Assembly: GCA_958298945.1 (NCBI GenBank)
Contig: OY282610.1
Coordinates: 31,756,167 to 31,820,166, forward strand
Source of the DNA: Atherix ibis
Taxonomy: Eukaryota > Arthropoda > Insecta > Diptera > Athericidae
Direction: 5' to 3'
Length of the DNA stretch: 64,000 bases
The position numbers and the translations under genes are program-made. Shown here piece after piece: positions 34,039-45,930 of this stretch. How positions within the stretch are numbered: position 1 is the first letter of the stretch; each line of letters begins with the position of its first letter. The notes below the pieces were generated by a model. It was not told the DNA's origin, searched no databases, and worked only from the letters and a program-made list of their open reading frames with translations.

Positions 34039-35318
34039 TGAGGGTCGTTCAATAAGTCCTTAGAAAAAGATGGAAAAGATGGGATTTGTATTTTTCAACA
34101 TAATCGCCTCTTAGCTCTATACACTTTTCCAACCGTTTTTTCAACATTTTATCCCGTCCAAAAAATAGGATTTCGGAAGTTCTGCAAAATACTCATCCGT
34201 TTGAGCAATGACGTCCTCGTTGGAAGTGAACCGTCGTCCGCCAAGCCATTTCTTCAGATTGGGGAAAAGCAAATAGTCACACGGGACCAAATCTGGTGAA
34301 TATGCGGGATGCTGCAACAATTCCATTCTCAATTCCACAATTTTGGCCATGGAAACAGCGCAGGTGTGCATACGCGCATTGTCCTGATGCAAGAGGATTT
34401 TTTTCTTCTTCAGATGGGGGCGTTTCTCTTTGATTTCCTCGCTCAACCATTGCAATAACGATGCGTAATACGCTCCTGTTATTGTTTTTCCTTTTTCCAA
34501 GTAGTCGATAGAAATGATGCCCTCCGAATCCCAAAAGACCGTGGCCATCACCTTGCCGGCCGATGGCACAGTTTTTGCCTTCTTCGGAGCCAGTTCACCC
34601 TTGAAAATCCACTGTGATGACTGTCTCTTCGTTTCTGGAGTGTAGTAGTGTATCCAGGTTTCGTCCACAGTGACATATCGACGAAGGAATTCGGCAGGAT
34701 TGCGATGAAAGAGTGCCAACATAGCCTCAGAGTCCACTACACGATTGCGCTTATTCTCCTCTGAGAGCAAACGCGGCACCCATCTTGCCGAAATTTTTTT
34801 CACAGACAATTTTTTATGCAAAATTGAAGTGACTGTACCTTGTGATATGCCCGTGGCCTCAACTAATTCGCGCACTTTAATTCGCCGATCGTTCAAAATC
34901 AGATCGTGGATTTTGTCGATGATTTCAGGAGTAGACACCTCAAGTGGGCGTCCTGAACGATGTTCATCTTTTGTGGATGAACGGCCACGTTTAAATTCAT
35001 TCACCCAATTGTAAACCGTCGCAAACACCGGTGCAGATGTGCCATGAACTGCATCCAACTCGGCTTTGATTTCTTTCGGGCTTAAGCCTTTCAAATGGAG
35101 ATGTTTGATGACAGCCCTAAACTCGCTGTTTTCCATTGTTATGCACAAATAAATGTTGTTAACTTTAATCGACGATAGAAATTGACCTACTTTATGGATC
35201 GAGCTGAAATTCTGACAGCTTTCCTGTCGATAATGCTACTTACAAAAAAAAAATCTTTACCGACACTACGAGCGCAGAAATTTCTTGGATTTTCTAAGGA
35301 CTTATTGAACGACCCTCG
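34039..35318 (-). mobile_element. M1-family mariner, copy 1, nearly complete
   Basis: 1280 bp bounded by TA at 34037-34038 and 35319-35320. The termini are identical over 28 of 29 bp (CGAGGGTCGTTCAATAAGTC...TTAGAAAA); the first base of the left end is T instead of C. It carries one long transposase frame. With the copies at 39688 and 56679 it forms a young family whose members are nearly identical over most of their length, which indicates recent activity in this lineage. Confidence 0.95.
34141..35136 (-). CDS. Mariner transposase (M1), open for 331 codons, C terminus lost by a 1-bp indel
   Basis: Start chosen at the ATG of MENSEFRAVIKHLHLKG (35136), four codons inside the longest frame, because this is where mariner proteins usually begin. 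Domains in order: first HTH (residues about 1-45), second HTH with NWVNEFKRGRSS (about 43-54) and a TGISQGTV turn near 95-102, the linker motif ARWVPRLL (about 117-124), and the DDE core with VDETW (Asp158), HQDNA (Asp252) and PCDYL (Asp287), 34 residues apart, so the DD34D triad is complete. YSPDL is present. Near 34143 the sequence is one base shorter than its sister copies, giving a TGA after DGIKC and removing about 18 or more C-terminal residues. It may be weakly active or dead; the sequence alone cannot say. Confidence 0.92.
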   Translation of the reverse strand: MENSEFRAVIKHLHLKGLSPKEIKAELDAVHGTSAPVFATVYNWVNEFKRGRSSTKDEHRSGRPLEVSTPEIIDKIHDLILNDRRIKVRELVEATGISQGTVTSILHKKLSVKKISARWVPRLLSEENKRNRVVDSEAMLALFHRNPAEFLRRYVTVDETWIHYYTPETKRQSSQWIFKGELAPKKAKTVPSAGKVMATVFWDSEGIISIDYLEKGKTITGAYYASLLQWLSEEIKEKRPHLKKKKILLHQDNARMHTCAVSMAKIVELRMELLQHPAYSPDLVPCDYLLFPNLKKWLGGRRFTSNEDVIAQTDEYFAELPKSYFLDGIKC

Positions 35319-35320
35319 TA

Positions 35321-38300
35321 CAATATGTATACAGCTACATCTTTGCATTATCCAATGACTTATCATACTGCCTTCGTTTATTCAAAAACTTTCTATATTT
35401 ATTATCACAGATTAACATCTAATTTCTGGTAAGTTTAATAAATAATATTTATATTAATAATAAGATCATGTAAATATTAAATTTGATTTAGAATTTTACA
35501 ACAAATTTGGCTCAATATATTTTTATGTTAACTGATATAAGTTTTTATATAAACTGACCATATAAAGCTATAAGACTAAGGCTATAGAAAATATTTTAGT
35601 AAAATTTATACAAAATTAGTAATCCTTTTAACTGATAATATGCCATTGATAAATATTGTGTAAATGCCGATACAATAAATATGTTTGATGTAGTATTAAA
35701 ATTTTCAATTACCATAAATTATTTCTAAATAGATACAAATATCAGATACTCGTTAGCATTGTCAACCTTAATAATGTTTAGTATGATATGAACTTTTCAA
35801 CAAAAAAATTCAAATATATTTTGACGCATGTCCTTTTTTAACTACTTATGATAAAAAATTTATTTTTTCAAATTCAAATTTTCTGACACCAACCATATTC
35901 TTATGTGCAAAAAAAGGACATTCAAAAGATTTTGTAATCGAAAAAACATAGCATTTAATATATGATTTAAGGACTCATATTCTTAATATGGACTGATGTT
36001 CTTACATTAAAGTGTGTTATATAGATACGATCCAATTCGAACAGAACAAACATTATAAAATAAAGAAAGGAAAGAAAAGCAGTTCGTATCTATTACTTAC
36101 TATAACAAATCAAAGTTATATAGTCTTGAAAATATGTAGTAGGACAAAAAAAATTCTTACAAAGAAAAAAGGAGGGCAGCGAACATAGTTTTGTCATCTG
36201 TTTAAGCAGTAATGTGTCAGCAAGTTTTCCCTTTTGAAGTTATCATCATTCATGCCAGGATACTTAATATAGATTGAATGTATATCGTTATCGTTATCGA
36301 TGTCTTATACAGAATTTTTTCATCATCAGTTCTAAATTTTTTTTTTGTTGAACTTCGTATCCCTAACTCCTAAACCAATGTGATGTGGTAAGATTTTTCC
36401 TTATATGCGTCAGATTTTTATTTTAGTTTGTTTTTCATCTTAATACACGTATCATCGTTCGTTTTTGTTCATTTTCATTTTTATGGGTTAGTTTTCCGAT
36501 TACTATCCTTAAGCTACATTTCCAATAAAAATTTATCAATCGCTACTGCTACTAAAGAATATCTTTACTCCTTGAAAAGCGATAAGCAATGGAATTATAT
36601 GAAAATATCCGAATTTGATGAATGCATACATGCTTGCATCTGCTCTATGAAGGAATCTATCATATGTACAAGGATGCCATCTGCGTTTAACTCATGATTG
36701 TCAACTGATAAATTCTCAAATTTCAACAATTTCTACCCTTACAATCTCACAAAGTACGTACGGATACATAGAAAATTCTGGATGGAATTTCCAGAATAAA
36801 CAGTGTGCAGATCTATGTAGTTAAGGTGTTATCGTTATATGCAAACCAAAAAAAAAAAAAAAACTAATATAGTCGAATACACAAAATGAATGTCTAAGAT
36901 CGTTTCCGTAACTTATTTTGTTTATCAGAAGAAGTTGGACTATTCGATTTTGAAATTTCGTAAAATCGCTTTACTATCCTTCATTGTAATACTCGTACTT
37001 CCAATAAAAGTTCAATTGCCAATAAAGGATTTTTAAGCAATTTTCCTTTTTATCCCCCTTTTTTTTTTTGGTTGGTTTATTTGATTTTTTCTTAAGTATT
37101 ACAATCGAAAAGAGCTTTTTAAGAAATTTTTCCCTTTGGCTTTTTATTCTTCTTTCTTTTATTTATTTGGCAATCAAAAAAAGCGTCCAACTGTAATGTG
37201 AATATTTGCTTGTGAACAGTTTCCTGTTCAGTATTGTTTCCGATTTATTGGTAGGTACTAACATCAATAAAATATTTTACATTGATTGTCCTTAAATAAA
37301 TTTGCTGTTCACTTAAATATGCTTCAATAGATTTTGGACAGAAATCGACTAGAAATATGGTATAGAAAGAAGAGAAGTCTTATAGCTTGTAAGTATTTAT
37401 TTGAAAGGAATTTTTTTCAAATTTTTAAAAAAAAAAAAAAACGCTATCATTTGTACAATTGCTATTTTAAATAAAACTCTTCCCAATATTAATTGATATA
37501 CAAAAAAACTTTTCGAATAAAGCTTAAATTTTTAATGGAATATTTTTCAAAATAAAACATAACCACTTGTTTATTTTTTTTTTCACTTCCCAAATAAATA
37601 AATTTAAAAAAAACTAAAACTTCTTTCATAATATTAATCACTAAATGAATTAAAATTTTATTGGGACATTAATGAAACCAGAAAATATCAAAGACTAAAT
37701 ACGTACTAATTCTTAGCAAACCGAAAGTATCATGTAAATTACAAATGTTTTAATAAATAGGAAACAATTAATGACGGTGTAGACTTAATTTATAATTCTA
37801 CTGAATTAAAGGGATTAACCTAATTAAGAATATAAGAGTACATCTGCTTTTAAGTATCTAATACTGGCTAATCTGCCGACGGACATAGTCTAGAGGAGAT
37901 CTCTTTTTCGGTAATTAAACATTCGTACTGCGAGAGAAAGTTTCAACAAATTCGGATATTTATAGGCAAGGAATTCCAAAACAATGAGCTAAATTAAAAT
38001 TTCAAAATCGTTCAACGAATTTAAATCAACAAATTTCGAAAAGCTAACAAAAAGTGAAAAGAATCAATTTTTAAGATAATGAATAAAATTAACTGCCAAC
38101 AGAAAATCTCATTTTAATATCAACAAGAACTCTTTAACCATAAATATTACTTAATGTTTTTAAATAAATTCTTCTTTATCTTAAAATTTAGCTACTAAAA
38201 ATAAAATATTTAAGAGTTCTTATTGAAAAAATATAAAATACAATTAAAATTACATAATATAAGTTCTAATAGCAATTTCGATTCTCTTAATGTGTCCTCA

Positions 38301-38599
38301 TAATTAATGGGTTTTAACTAAAAGTTGTGTGTTAACGTTTAAAAACTATTCATAGTCAACAATATTTTGTTCAGTCAATTTTTATATACTAAAAGTTTAC
38401 CCATTTTTATTTAATACTCCCAATATTCCAAAATTTACAAAAAAATAATTTATTTTAATTAAATATTATTTTTAAAAAACCTTTTCATTAAATAGACGCA
38501 ATTTTAAAATACATCAATTTAGTGTGTGCTATTATAAGGAATTAAAATTACAACAATTTAAGAACATTTTTATACAAATTTCAGGTTTATTTTATTTAT
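35321..38599. other. A/T-rich DNA, nothing recognised
   Basis: Long A and T tracts (for example 36848-36863 and 37428-37441). An 89-codon open frame at 36428-36697 (+) has no known motif. Around 37870-37960 composition is slightly more balanced but no homology was recognised. Confidence 0.5.
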
Positions 38600-39375
38600 A
38601 AATTTTTTTAGCATTGGTGAAAAAAACTCAGAATTTTTTTGCAAAAAGTTTTTAAAAAGTCTTAGGCTTTTTAGAAAATTTCCAAAATATTTTATAATAA
38701 AATTCATTCGTAAAATATTTTGAAAATAAATACAATTTTTTTAAAAAAAAATTTAGTTTTCTCGCAATATTTAAAAAAAACTGATCTCATTGCAAAAACT
38801 TTACAAACATTTTAAACTTCTTAAAAACATTTCAATTTTTTTTTTTTTTTTTTAAGTATAGCGTCCTTACAGTAACAGTAGCTTTAAAATTTTTGTAAAA
38901 CAAATTCAAGCTTTATTAAAATATTTTCATAAATATGTGTAAGTCTCAGCTTTTCTAAAAAAAATTTTTTGAATTATAGGCAGTATTATCAACAAAAAAT
39001 TTTTTTTTAAATATGATTTTTTGCAACAAGTTTAAAAAAAAATTCCAGCTTCCTTACAAAGTTAGTTTTTAAAAAAAAATCAATCGTTTTACATTTAAAA
39101 AAAAATTCAACTTTTTTACAATATTTGGAAAAATAAATTTCTGCCTCCTCCGTACAATATTTTCGAGAAAAATTGCAGCATCCTCGCAACATTTTTTTTT
39201 TTAAAAATACGTGTTTTTAGCCTCTTAACACTATTTTTAAGAAAAGTCTCTACTTTTTAGTATATTTGCAAAAGATACTTGTATGCACCTTTATAATATT
39301 GTTAAAAAAAAATTTCGCTCCTTAAAATAGTTTTAGTTTTTATAAATTTGCTTAAAAATTTTCGCATTATAAATA
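38600..39375. repeat. Degenerate A/T tandem array, period about 55-65 bp
   Basis: A loose unit of the type (C/T)CTCxxCAAtATTTTTxAAAAAAAATTT recurs about a dozen times: TCTCGCAATATTTAAAA near 38759, TCCTCGCAACATTTTTTT near 39179, CCTCCGTACAATATTTTC near 39146, CACCTTTATAATATTGTT near 39286. The last unit, with ACTTGTATGCACCTTTATAA (39278), has a close duplicate at 41356, on the far side of the repeat carrying the M1 mariner. Period estimated by eye. Confidence 0.55.
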
Positions 39376-39687
39376 AAACTATAATTATCAAAGGTGTTAT
39401 ATTAAAAATTCCATTCAGTTTATATATAAAAAAATCAACTAAAAAGAAAATTCCCCGTAATATTGTATTTTAGCAGGAGTTAAAATGAATTTAAAAGAAC
39501 AATTTTCATATCAGTCATCAGTTTTGATAAGTGCAAATAGTCCTTAAAGAAATCATATATTATTTCCCATGTACTAGGATAGGCATTATTTTAATAATTT
39601 ATACCACCTATCACATCAACAATGGCATGTTTAAAAAATGATGACTTCGTTTTGCTCAGATTAAGGAGAGAACATAAAATTAATATA

Positions 39688-40937
39688 CAAGGGTCGTTCA
39701 ATAAGTCCTTAGAAAATCCGAGAAATTGCGCTCGTAGTGTCGGTAAAGATTTTTTTGTAAGTAGCATTATCGACAGGAAAGCTGTCAAAATTTCAGCTCG
39801 ATCCATAGCGTAGGTCAATTTCTATCGTTGATTAAAGTTAACGACATTTATTTGTGCATAACAATGGAAAACAGCGAGTTTAGGGCTGTCATCAAACATC
39901 TCCATTTGAAAGGCTTAAGCCCGAAAGAAATCAAAGCCGAGTTGGATGCAGTTCATGGCACATCTGCACCTGTGTTTGCGACGGTTTACAATTGGGTGAA
40001 TGAATTTAAACGTGGCCGTTCATCCACAAAAGATGAACATCGTTCAGGACGCCCAGTTGAGGTGTCTACTCCTGAAATCATCGACAAAATCCACGATCTG
40101 ATTTTGAACGATCGGCGAATTAAAGTGCGCGAATTATTTGAGGCCACGGGCATATCACAAGGTACAGTCGCTTCAATTTTGCATGAAAAATTGTCTGTGA
40201 AAAAAATTTCGGCAAGATGGGTGCCGCGTTTGCCCTCAGAGGAGAATAAGCGCAATCGTGTAGTGGACTCTGAGGCTATGTTGGCACTCTTTCATCACAA
40301 TCCTGCCGAATTCCTTCGTCGATATGTCTCTCTGGACGAAACCTGGATACACTACTACACTCCAGAAACAAAGAGACAGTCATCACAGTGGATTTTCAAG
40401 GGTGAACGGGCTCCGAAAAAGGCAAAAACTGTGCCATCGGACGGCAAGGTGATGGCCACGGTCTGTTGGGATTCGCAGGGCATCATTTTTATCGACTACT
40501 TGGAAAAAGGAAAAACAATAACAGGAGCGTATTACGCGTCGTTATCTGAAGAAGAAAAAAATCCTCTTGCATCAGGACAATGCGCGTGTGCACACCTGCG
40601 CTGTTTCCATGGCCAAAATTGTGGAATTGAGAATGGAATTGTTGCAGCATCCCGCTTATTCACCAGATTTGGCCCCAAGTGATTATTTTCCTTTCCCCAA
40701 TCTGAAGAAATGGCTTGGCGGACGACGGTTCACTTCCAACGAGGACGTCATTGCTAAAACGGATAAGTATTTTGCAGAACTTCCGAAATCCTATTTTTTG
40801 GACGGGATAAAAATTTTGGAAAAACGGTTGGAAAAGTGTATAGAGCTAAAAGGAGATTATGTTGAAAAATTATTTTTTTTTTTTTTTAAAAATAGTTTTT
40901 TTATATCTTTATCGAAGGATTTATTGAACGACCCTTG
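39688..40937 (+). mobile_element. M1-family mariner, copy 2, inside repeat S
   Basis: 1250 bp bounded by TA at 39686-39687 and 40938-40939. Both termini begin CAAGGGTCG instead of CGAGGGTCG. The left terminus is otherwise identical to M1; the right has further changes (AATAAATCCTTCGATAAAG). The corresponding site at 50899-50900 in repeat copy B carries a single TA and no insert, which proves insertion by TA duplication. Confidence 0.96.
39864..40880 (+). pseudogene. Mariner transposase (M1), one internal deletion
   Basis: Start ATG at 39864 (MENSEFRAV), as in the sister copies. Open to 40682 with the HTH region, SARWVPRLP, LDETW (first Asp) and FIDYLEKG. About 41-43 bp are missing after YYASL near 40540 (the LLQRLSEEIKEKRPH segment), which shifts the frame. 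The correct frame then runs 40567 onward with HQDNARVHTCAV (second Asp) and APSDYF (third Asp), so all three catalytic residues survive on DNA level. It ends LEKCIELKGDYVEK followed by an expanded T tract that removes the usual stop, so the frame reads out of the element. Confidence 0.92.
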
Positions 40938-41290
40938 TATTTTGATTTACTACTATAATATATAAAGATTAAATATAAATTTTTCAAAATATAAAAGGAA
41001 CCTTTTCGAAATGTTATTAAAGTACTGATTTGAGAAACCCATCTTAAGAATTAAAGTTATTTATTTGTTTGGTCAGTTGGAAAGAAATTTATGAGTATCA
41101 TAACTGGTCCCATATCCTAAAAAAAAAAAAAAAATATTCAGGAAGTAGCCTGATTTATAATTTTGGATATTAATTTTATGGAATTTTTTATGGTTCTTTA
41201 AGAAGAAAACGCATTTTCTGAAATCATTTATACAATAGAACATTTTTTTGGGCAAAAATAAAATTATTAATTTAAGTAAAACATTTATTT

Positions 41291-43299
41291 TTTAGCCGTT
41301 TTATACTACGAGTATTTCTAATGAGTTCTGGCCTTAGAATATTTGCAAAAAAAACTTGTATGCACCTTTATAATATTGTTTAAAATAAATTTACGCCCCT
41401 TAAAAAACAATTTCAGTTTTGTATAAATTTTCATAAAAATTTTCGCATTACTTTTCACATAAAATATGAAAAACTCTTCGCGTTAAGTTATCAAAAATAT
41501 TAACTTCTTAAGAATTTGAATATTTTTTTAGGAAATTGCCAATTCTAAACACGTTTTATATTTAAAAAAAAAAAACGCCAGTTTTTTTCCAAATTGACCT
41601 TATTCAATGACCTTAAATAGTGGAAGTATTTTTTTTTTTAAACTAAAAATATAAAATTCTAAATAAATACATATTTAGATACAATTGTTTACCAAAAATA
41701 AAAATTTAACCTTTACCTGAACCAACAATAAACACAAATATGTCGTTTTTAATAAAACCGTATTTTTTTTTACGTCGTTTTTAATGCAATTTTTAACATA
41801 GTGTCATTGGTGATTTTATTATATTTTTTTTTTATTATATATTTTCCTTAAGTCAAAAAATATAACAACAAACATATGAAAATACTGGTTAATAATATTA
41901 CTTTATAATATGAAGAGTAAAAGGCCTTTTCAGTGGTACCATATTTTTGAATTTTATTATTAATAGAAACCTTCGCAGATTTCAATATTATTGATCAATT
42001 TATTATTATTATTGTATAAGTGATTATTCCATGGACTATGTTACGAGTACATAGAAAAAATCACTTTTCAATGGCGATAGTCTAGATTCGATTAAAGTTT
42101 ATTATTGTATATTGGCACTGTTAACAAAATACTTTTGTAACATGAAATATATTTAAATATTTGAATTAATTCGATTGCAACGTAATCAAATATCTAAAAT
42201 GATTAAAAATCATCGTATCAATATTCCATTTAATATGGTTAACAATTGATTTATTTGATTGTCTGTCTACATTCTGTATTTACATGACTCGTCAAACAAA
42301 CAAAATGAATCGGAAAACATTTTACTTTATATCAAATAAAAAAGATTTTCCATTTTTTTCGCATCTTTTCAAATACAAAATTCATGAATATCAATAATTG
42401 GGGGGATATATTTACTTTTTCATATAATATATTTTAGCTTTTTGAATGATGGTTTGGATCAATATACACACACGTAATGTCACTATTGATGAGCTTTTGT
42501 TAGATACGAGTACTCATCCGAATGGATACATGCCCTTGAATAATATGAACACTGAACACTATTCATGGTCGATGATTTATTGATCGGTAATTTTTTTCAT
42601 ATTGAAATAAAGTCATTTTAATATAAAATTTTAAAAATACAAAAATAAAGAAATATATAAAATTAGTTTGCAAAAAAAAAAAAATATTGAATGCACTAAA
42701 TTAGTGTAATGGTAAAAAGTCCACCGTAAATTCATATACTTTCTGACTTTTCAAAAAGGGTATATACAAACATTAACGTAAACTCCAACTTCAATCCTTA
42801 CACTCTGGAGTATACAGTGTGACTGTAGAGTCTCAATATGCAATTGGCTTTTCACAGATTCACTTTAGTATAAGTATAATAAAATTAGATTAGGCTCGGT
42901 ATTGTGAAACAGAACAGAAATAGAAAAATATTAAATATAATTATCCAAGTGAAACAAATAATATAATATAAAAAAGGATGGTATAATTAAATAAAAGGCG
43001 GAAATATGTCCTTGAGCATAATTTTTCTTTTATGCAACAGAATCAAAAGATACTCAACTTATTACAAATAAGGTGACTCCATTCTGTTCTGGTCGGATTT
43101 ACTTTGATTCGGCATATTTTTTCATATAAAAATAAAGGAAAAAATTTTGAAAATATTAATGCAGGTTTTAAAAGGGATAAATCTTTTTGATTGTTAATAT
43201 ATTTTTAGAATTTTGTTTTTTTATTAATTATTCCCGAAGAGATTTAGATTAATTGGTAAAAAAATTTACAATGGCGAAGATTTCTTATAAAGAACATAA
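41291..43299. other. A/T-rich DNA; contains a copy of the last unit of the 38.6-kb array
   Basis: At 41345-41455 the sequence repeats 39270-39375 (ACTTGTATGCACCTTTATAATATTGTT, shortened here, to TTTTCGCATTA). The rest is A/T-rich with homopolymers. No coding homology recognised. Confidence 0.5.
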
Positions 43300-43745
43300 G
43301 GTTTTCGGTGGCATAATGAATGTTCGGAGGCCTTAAAAAACCAGTGGAAGATCCTATAGAGGATCTTGCCAGGTTAGACCGTGCAGATTAAACTTCCAAT
43401 CATGTTTTTTTTATAAACAAATCCTGAACGGCTTAAAAATAGGGTCGTTTGCATCAGATCGGATATTGCAGACACGTGGATGCTCCACCGCGACAATTCC
43501 CCTTGTCCCATAACTATTTCTATCAATGAGGTTTTCTGGAAAAAAAAAGGGATTAATGAACTTTCCTAATCCCATGTTCTCTTGATTAAAGTCCGTGCGA
43601 CATTTTTTTATTCTTTGTCCCAAAAATCTCTTAAAAGGCAATTTTCTATTCTTTATCCAGTTGACGCCTTCCAGCACTACTACGAAGAGTGGAAATAATG
43701 GCTCCACTAATTTAAAGCATCCCTAGGGAATTCCTTTGAAGGAGA
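43300..43745 (+). mobile_element. Mariner-like relic (SPCDFF type), C-terminal half
   Basis: Plus strand: RSDIADTWMLHRDNSPCPIT with the second catalytic Asp (about 43458-43515), SINEVFWKKKGINELS (about 43525-43570), D.SPCDIFLFFVPKIS.KAIF with the third Asp (about 43583-43645; family SPDLSPCDFFLFPKLK), and DAFQHYYEEWK.WL (about 43662-43705; family FQ.CyEeWekRl). Stops interrupt it. It is the same lineage as the relics at 4976-6965 and 49177-50370. The N-terminal half is not recognisable. Confidence 0.72.
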
Positions 43746-45350
43746 AAGCATTGATTTATAAAAAAAAAAAAAATTTAAAAAATCAATCTCAATACTTTTT
43801 TGACCAAAATAACTTTACAAAAAATATATCCTTGGTGATCGGAATTAACTAAGAATTAATTCTAGGAAATTTCAATGCCCACTACGAGTTTTCTTTTAGA
43901 ATTTATTGAAACAAAACTTCACAGGCATAAAACAGGAAGAAATATAAAAGGATCATTTTGAACAAAAATATCCGGTCTTATCTGATCGAATAAAAAAATT
44001 TCAATTGAATTTTATTTTTCCTTAAGTACTTTATTTAAAATTTGTCCAAATAAAATAAATAAAAAATAAAATGTATCTAAAATTTATGAAATTAACAAAT
44101 TACCTTAATACCATTTCAAAAAAAAAATTTTAATTAAATAATATTGCAAAATAAAATTTCATTCTTTTTATAATATTTTTATTAATTGAGAAATAAAACT
44201 TTCAACATTTATGAAAGACATCAAAGTTATCGAGGCTTTTATCAAATTCGAAAAAAATAAATAAGAAATGAAAAAAGGTAAAAGGTTACTTTTGTAAAGC
44301 TCCTGATATGTATTTATAATCCTTTTAATTTTTCATTACCAATTTTTTTTCTCAATTAAATACTATTTCTAAAGATTACCACTTCCCCTCTTCCCCCCAC
44401 CACCGCAAAAAAAAAAAAATACGTTTGAATAGTTATAAGCAAAATAATATCTAAATACTAACAAATAATATTGTTTACAAAATGCCAGAAACCGAAAATT
44501 TCAAAAAGAAATCCTTTCATTAAGTAATCAGTAAAAACAAATTCGACTGTTGAAATCCTTTTTCACAATGTGATTATATCTTTGAGAAAATTTGTACTGT
44601 AAAGTTTTAATGCAAATTAAGACAAAGATTTTCACACCGAAAACATCCGCAAGATTTATCACTGCCAGCATAAATCCATTGAAAACAAAGTGAAAATAAT
44701 TAAACGAATTTTCCTTCAGGACGAAAGTTGCCACATAGTAGTAAGTAAAGGGGTTAATATGGTATTGGTATGAGTGAGAATTAAAGTTTCCAATTTATAA
44801 TAACGATATTATTCGGAATGTCGGGTTGCTTAGAAACTGATTCATATAATAGAACATCGATCGACTCCTCTATTGGCCGAATGACATTGGTTTATAAGAA
44901 ATTATAAATAATTTTTTTTTATATAATTTTGAATTTTTTGTGTTATTTAATAAAAATGAAAATGAAGTTTTTTTTTCTTGGCGACACAAAAAAAATCATG
45001 ATTTCATAAAAAATATGCGATAATATTGAGGCAGTATGAAAAGTCAGTGATAATAAATGTACGAAAGCGTGCGAGGCTTGCGAAGCTGGTAGCTGGTAGT
45101 ACTATAAAATTTTTGATAAATGATAATTTGACTTATAAATTGAAACTAACTTAATTAGTAACATATCTACTTATTTTGATCCTAATAGATATTATTATAC
45201 AAAGTTATCCGTTTCATAGTATTTATCCGAAAGTACAGCCTTGCCATTTGATAGTTGTTAAATAAATATATCATAACAGATAAAATTTATTTAAATTAAA
45301 GTATGCCATTCAATACCAGAAAATAATGCATAAAAATTTCAAAATATTAT
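43746..45350. other. A/T-rich DNA, nothing recognised
   Basis: Homopolymer-rich. A short more balanced stretch near 45058-45105 (with AGCTGGTAGCTGGTAG) lies just before the DD41D relic and may be its degraded upstream part, but no reading supports this. Confidence 0.45.
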
Positions 45351-45930
45351 TTGATTTCTTTTTCGTTTGGTGGGATACATCAATAAGAAAAATTGCTGAA
45401 TATAGGGCACTGAGAACTCACAAGTAACTATAAAGAATCCATTATATCTGCAAAAATTACTGCCATGTATGCATATTAGTCTGAAGGTATTATTGGGCCA
45501 TATTTGTTTGTTAATGATGCGGTAGAAAGGATAACTATCAATTTTGAGCGCTATAGCCGTATGATAATCAATATTTCTGTAGTTGTAAATTTAATTATCT
45601 TAACCTAAACTATATGTGGTTTTAGAAAAATAGTAAAAAAATCCGCATAATATGACAAATTTCGGTTCTACTTAGCGAAAAGTCCCCAGGACGAGTAATT
45701 TTAACATTTCATGATGCAAATTGACCTCATAGATTTGACATCGGCACACTTTTTTTATGAGGCTACATGAAATATTGTTTTTACACAGGCAATCTTCAAA
45801 CTTCAATATCAAATAGTGATGAAATAACAAAACGATATTTGTAAATAACTCATCAGAAATTACCTCAAAAGGACCAAATCCTACAAGAAGTCTCGTAGCA
45901 ATCTCTTGATTAATATTATATTTTATGCGT
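45351..45930 (+). mobile_element. DD41D (rosa-type) mariner relic 2
   Basis: Plus strand: RLVGYINKKNC.I.GTENSQVT (about 45363-45430), EGIIGPYLFVNDAVERITIN then FERYSRMI (about 45483-45570; family GIIGPYFFENdaGetvTvNgERYraMI), NYMWF.KNS (about 45608-45632; family NMWFQQDGATCHT, with the catalytic Asp changed to Asn), SVLLSEKSPGRVILTFHDAN (about 45665-45725), then the degraded CDLTPLDFFLWGY region with GYMKYCFYTGNLQTSI (about 45762-45810). The stretch is fairly continuous, but stops and frame changes are present. Confidence 0.8.

Larger units (their letters stand above)
39376..41290. repeat. Dispersed or segmental repeat S, copy A (filled with an M1 mariner)
   Basis: Outside the mariner, about 310 bp on the left (39376-39687) and 350 bp on the right (40940-41290) match 50610-51250 closely. 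Landmarks: GTTAAAATGAATTTAAAAGA, TCATATCAGTCATCA, ACTAGGATAGGCATTATT, AACAATGGCATG, and on the right ATAAAAGGAACCTTTTCGAA and CAGGAAGTAGCCTGATTTAT. No coding homology in the repeat itself. It is flanked by the direct repeat seen at 39278 and 41356. Confidence 0.9.

Noticed and set aside
36428..36697. 89-codon open frame
   Set aside because: No domain or homology recognised and hydrophobic/aromatic bias at the N terminus from T-rich DNA.
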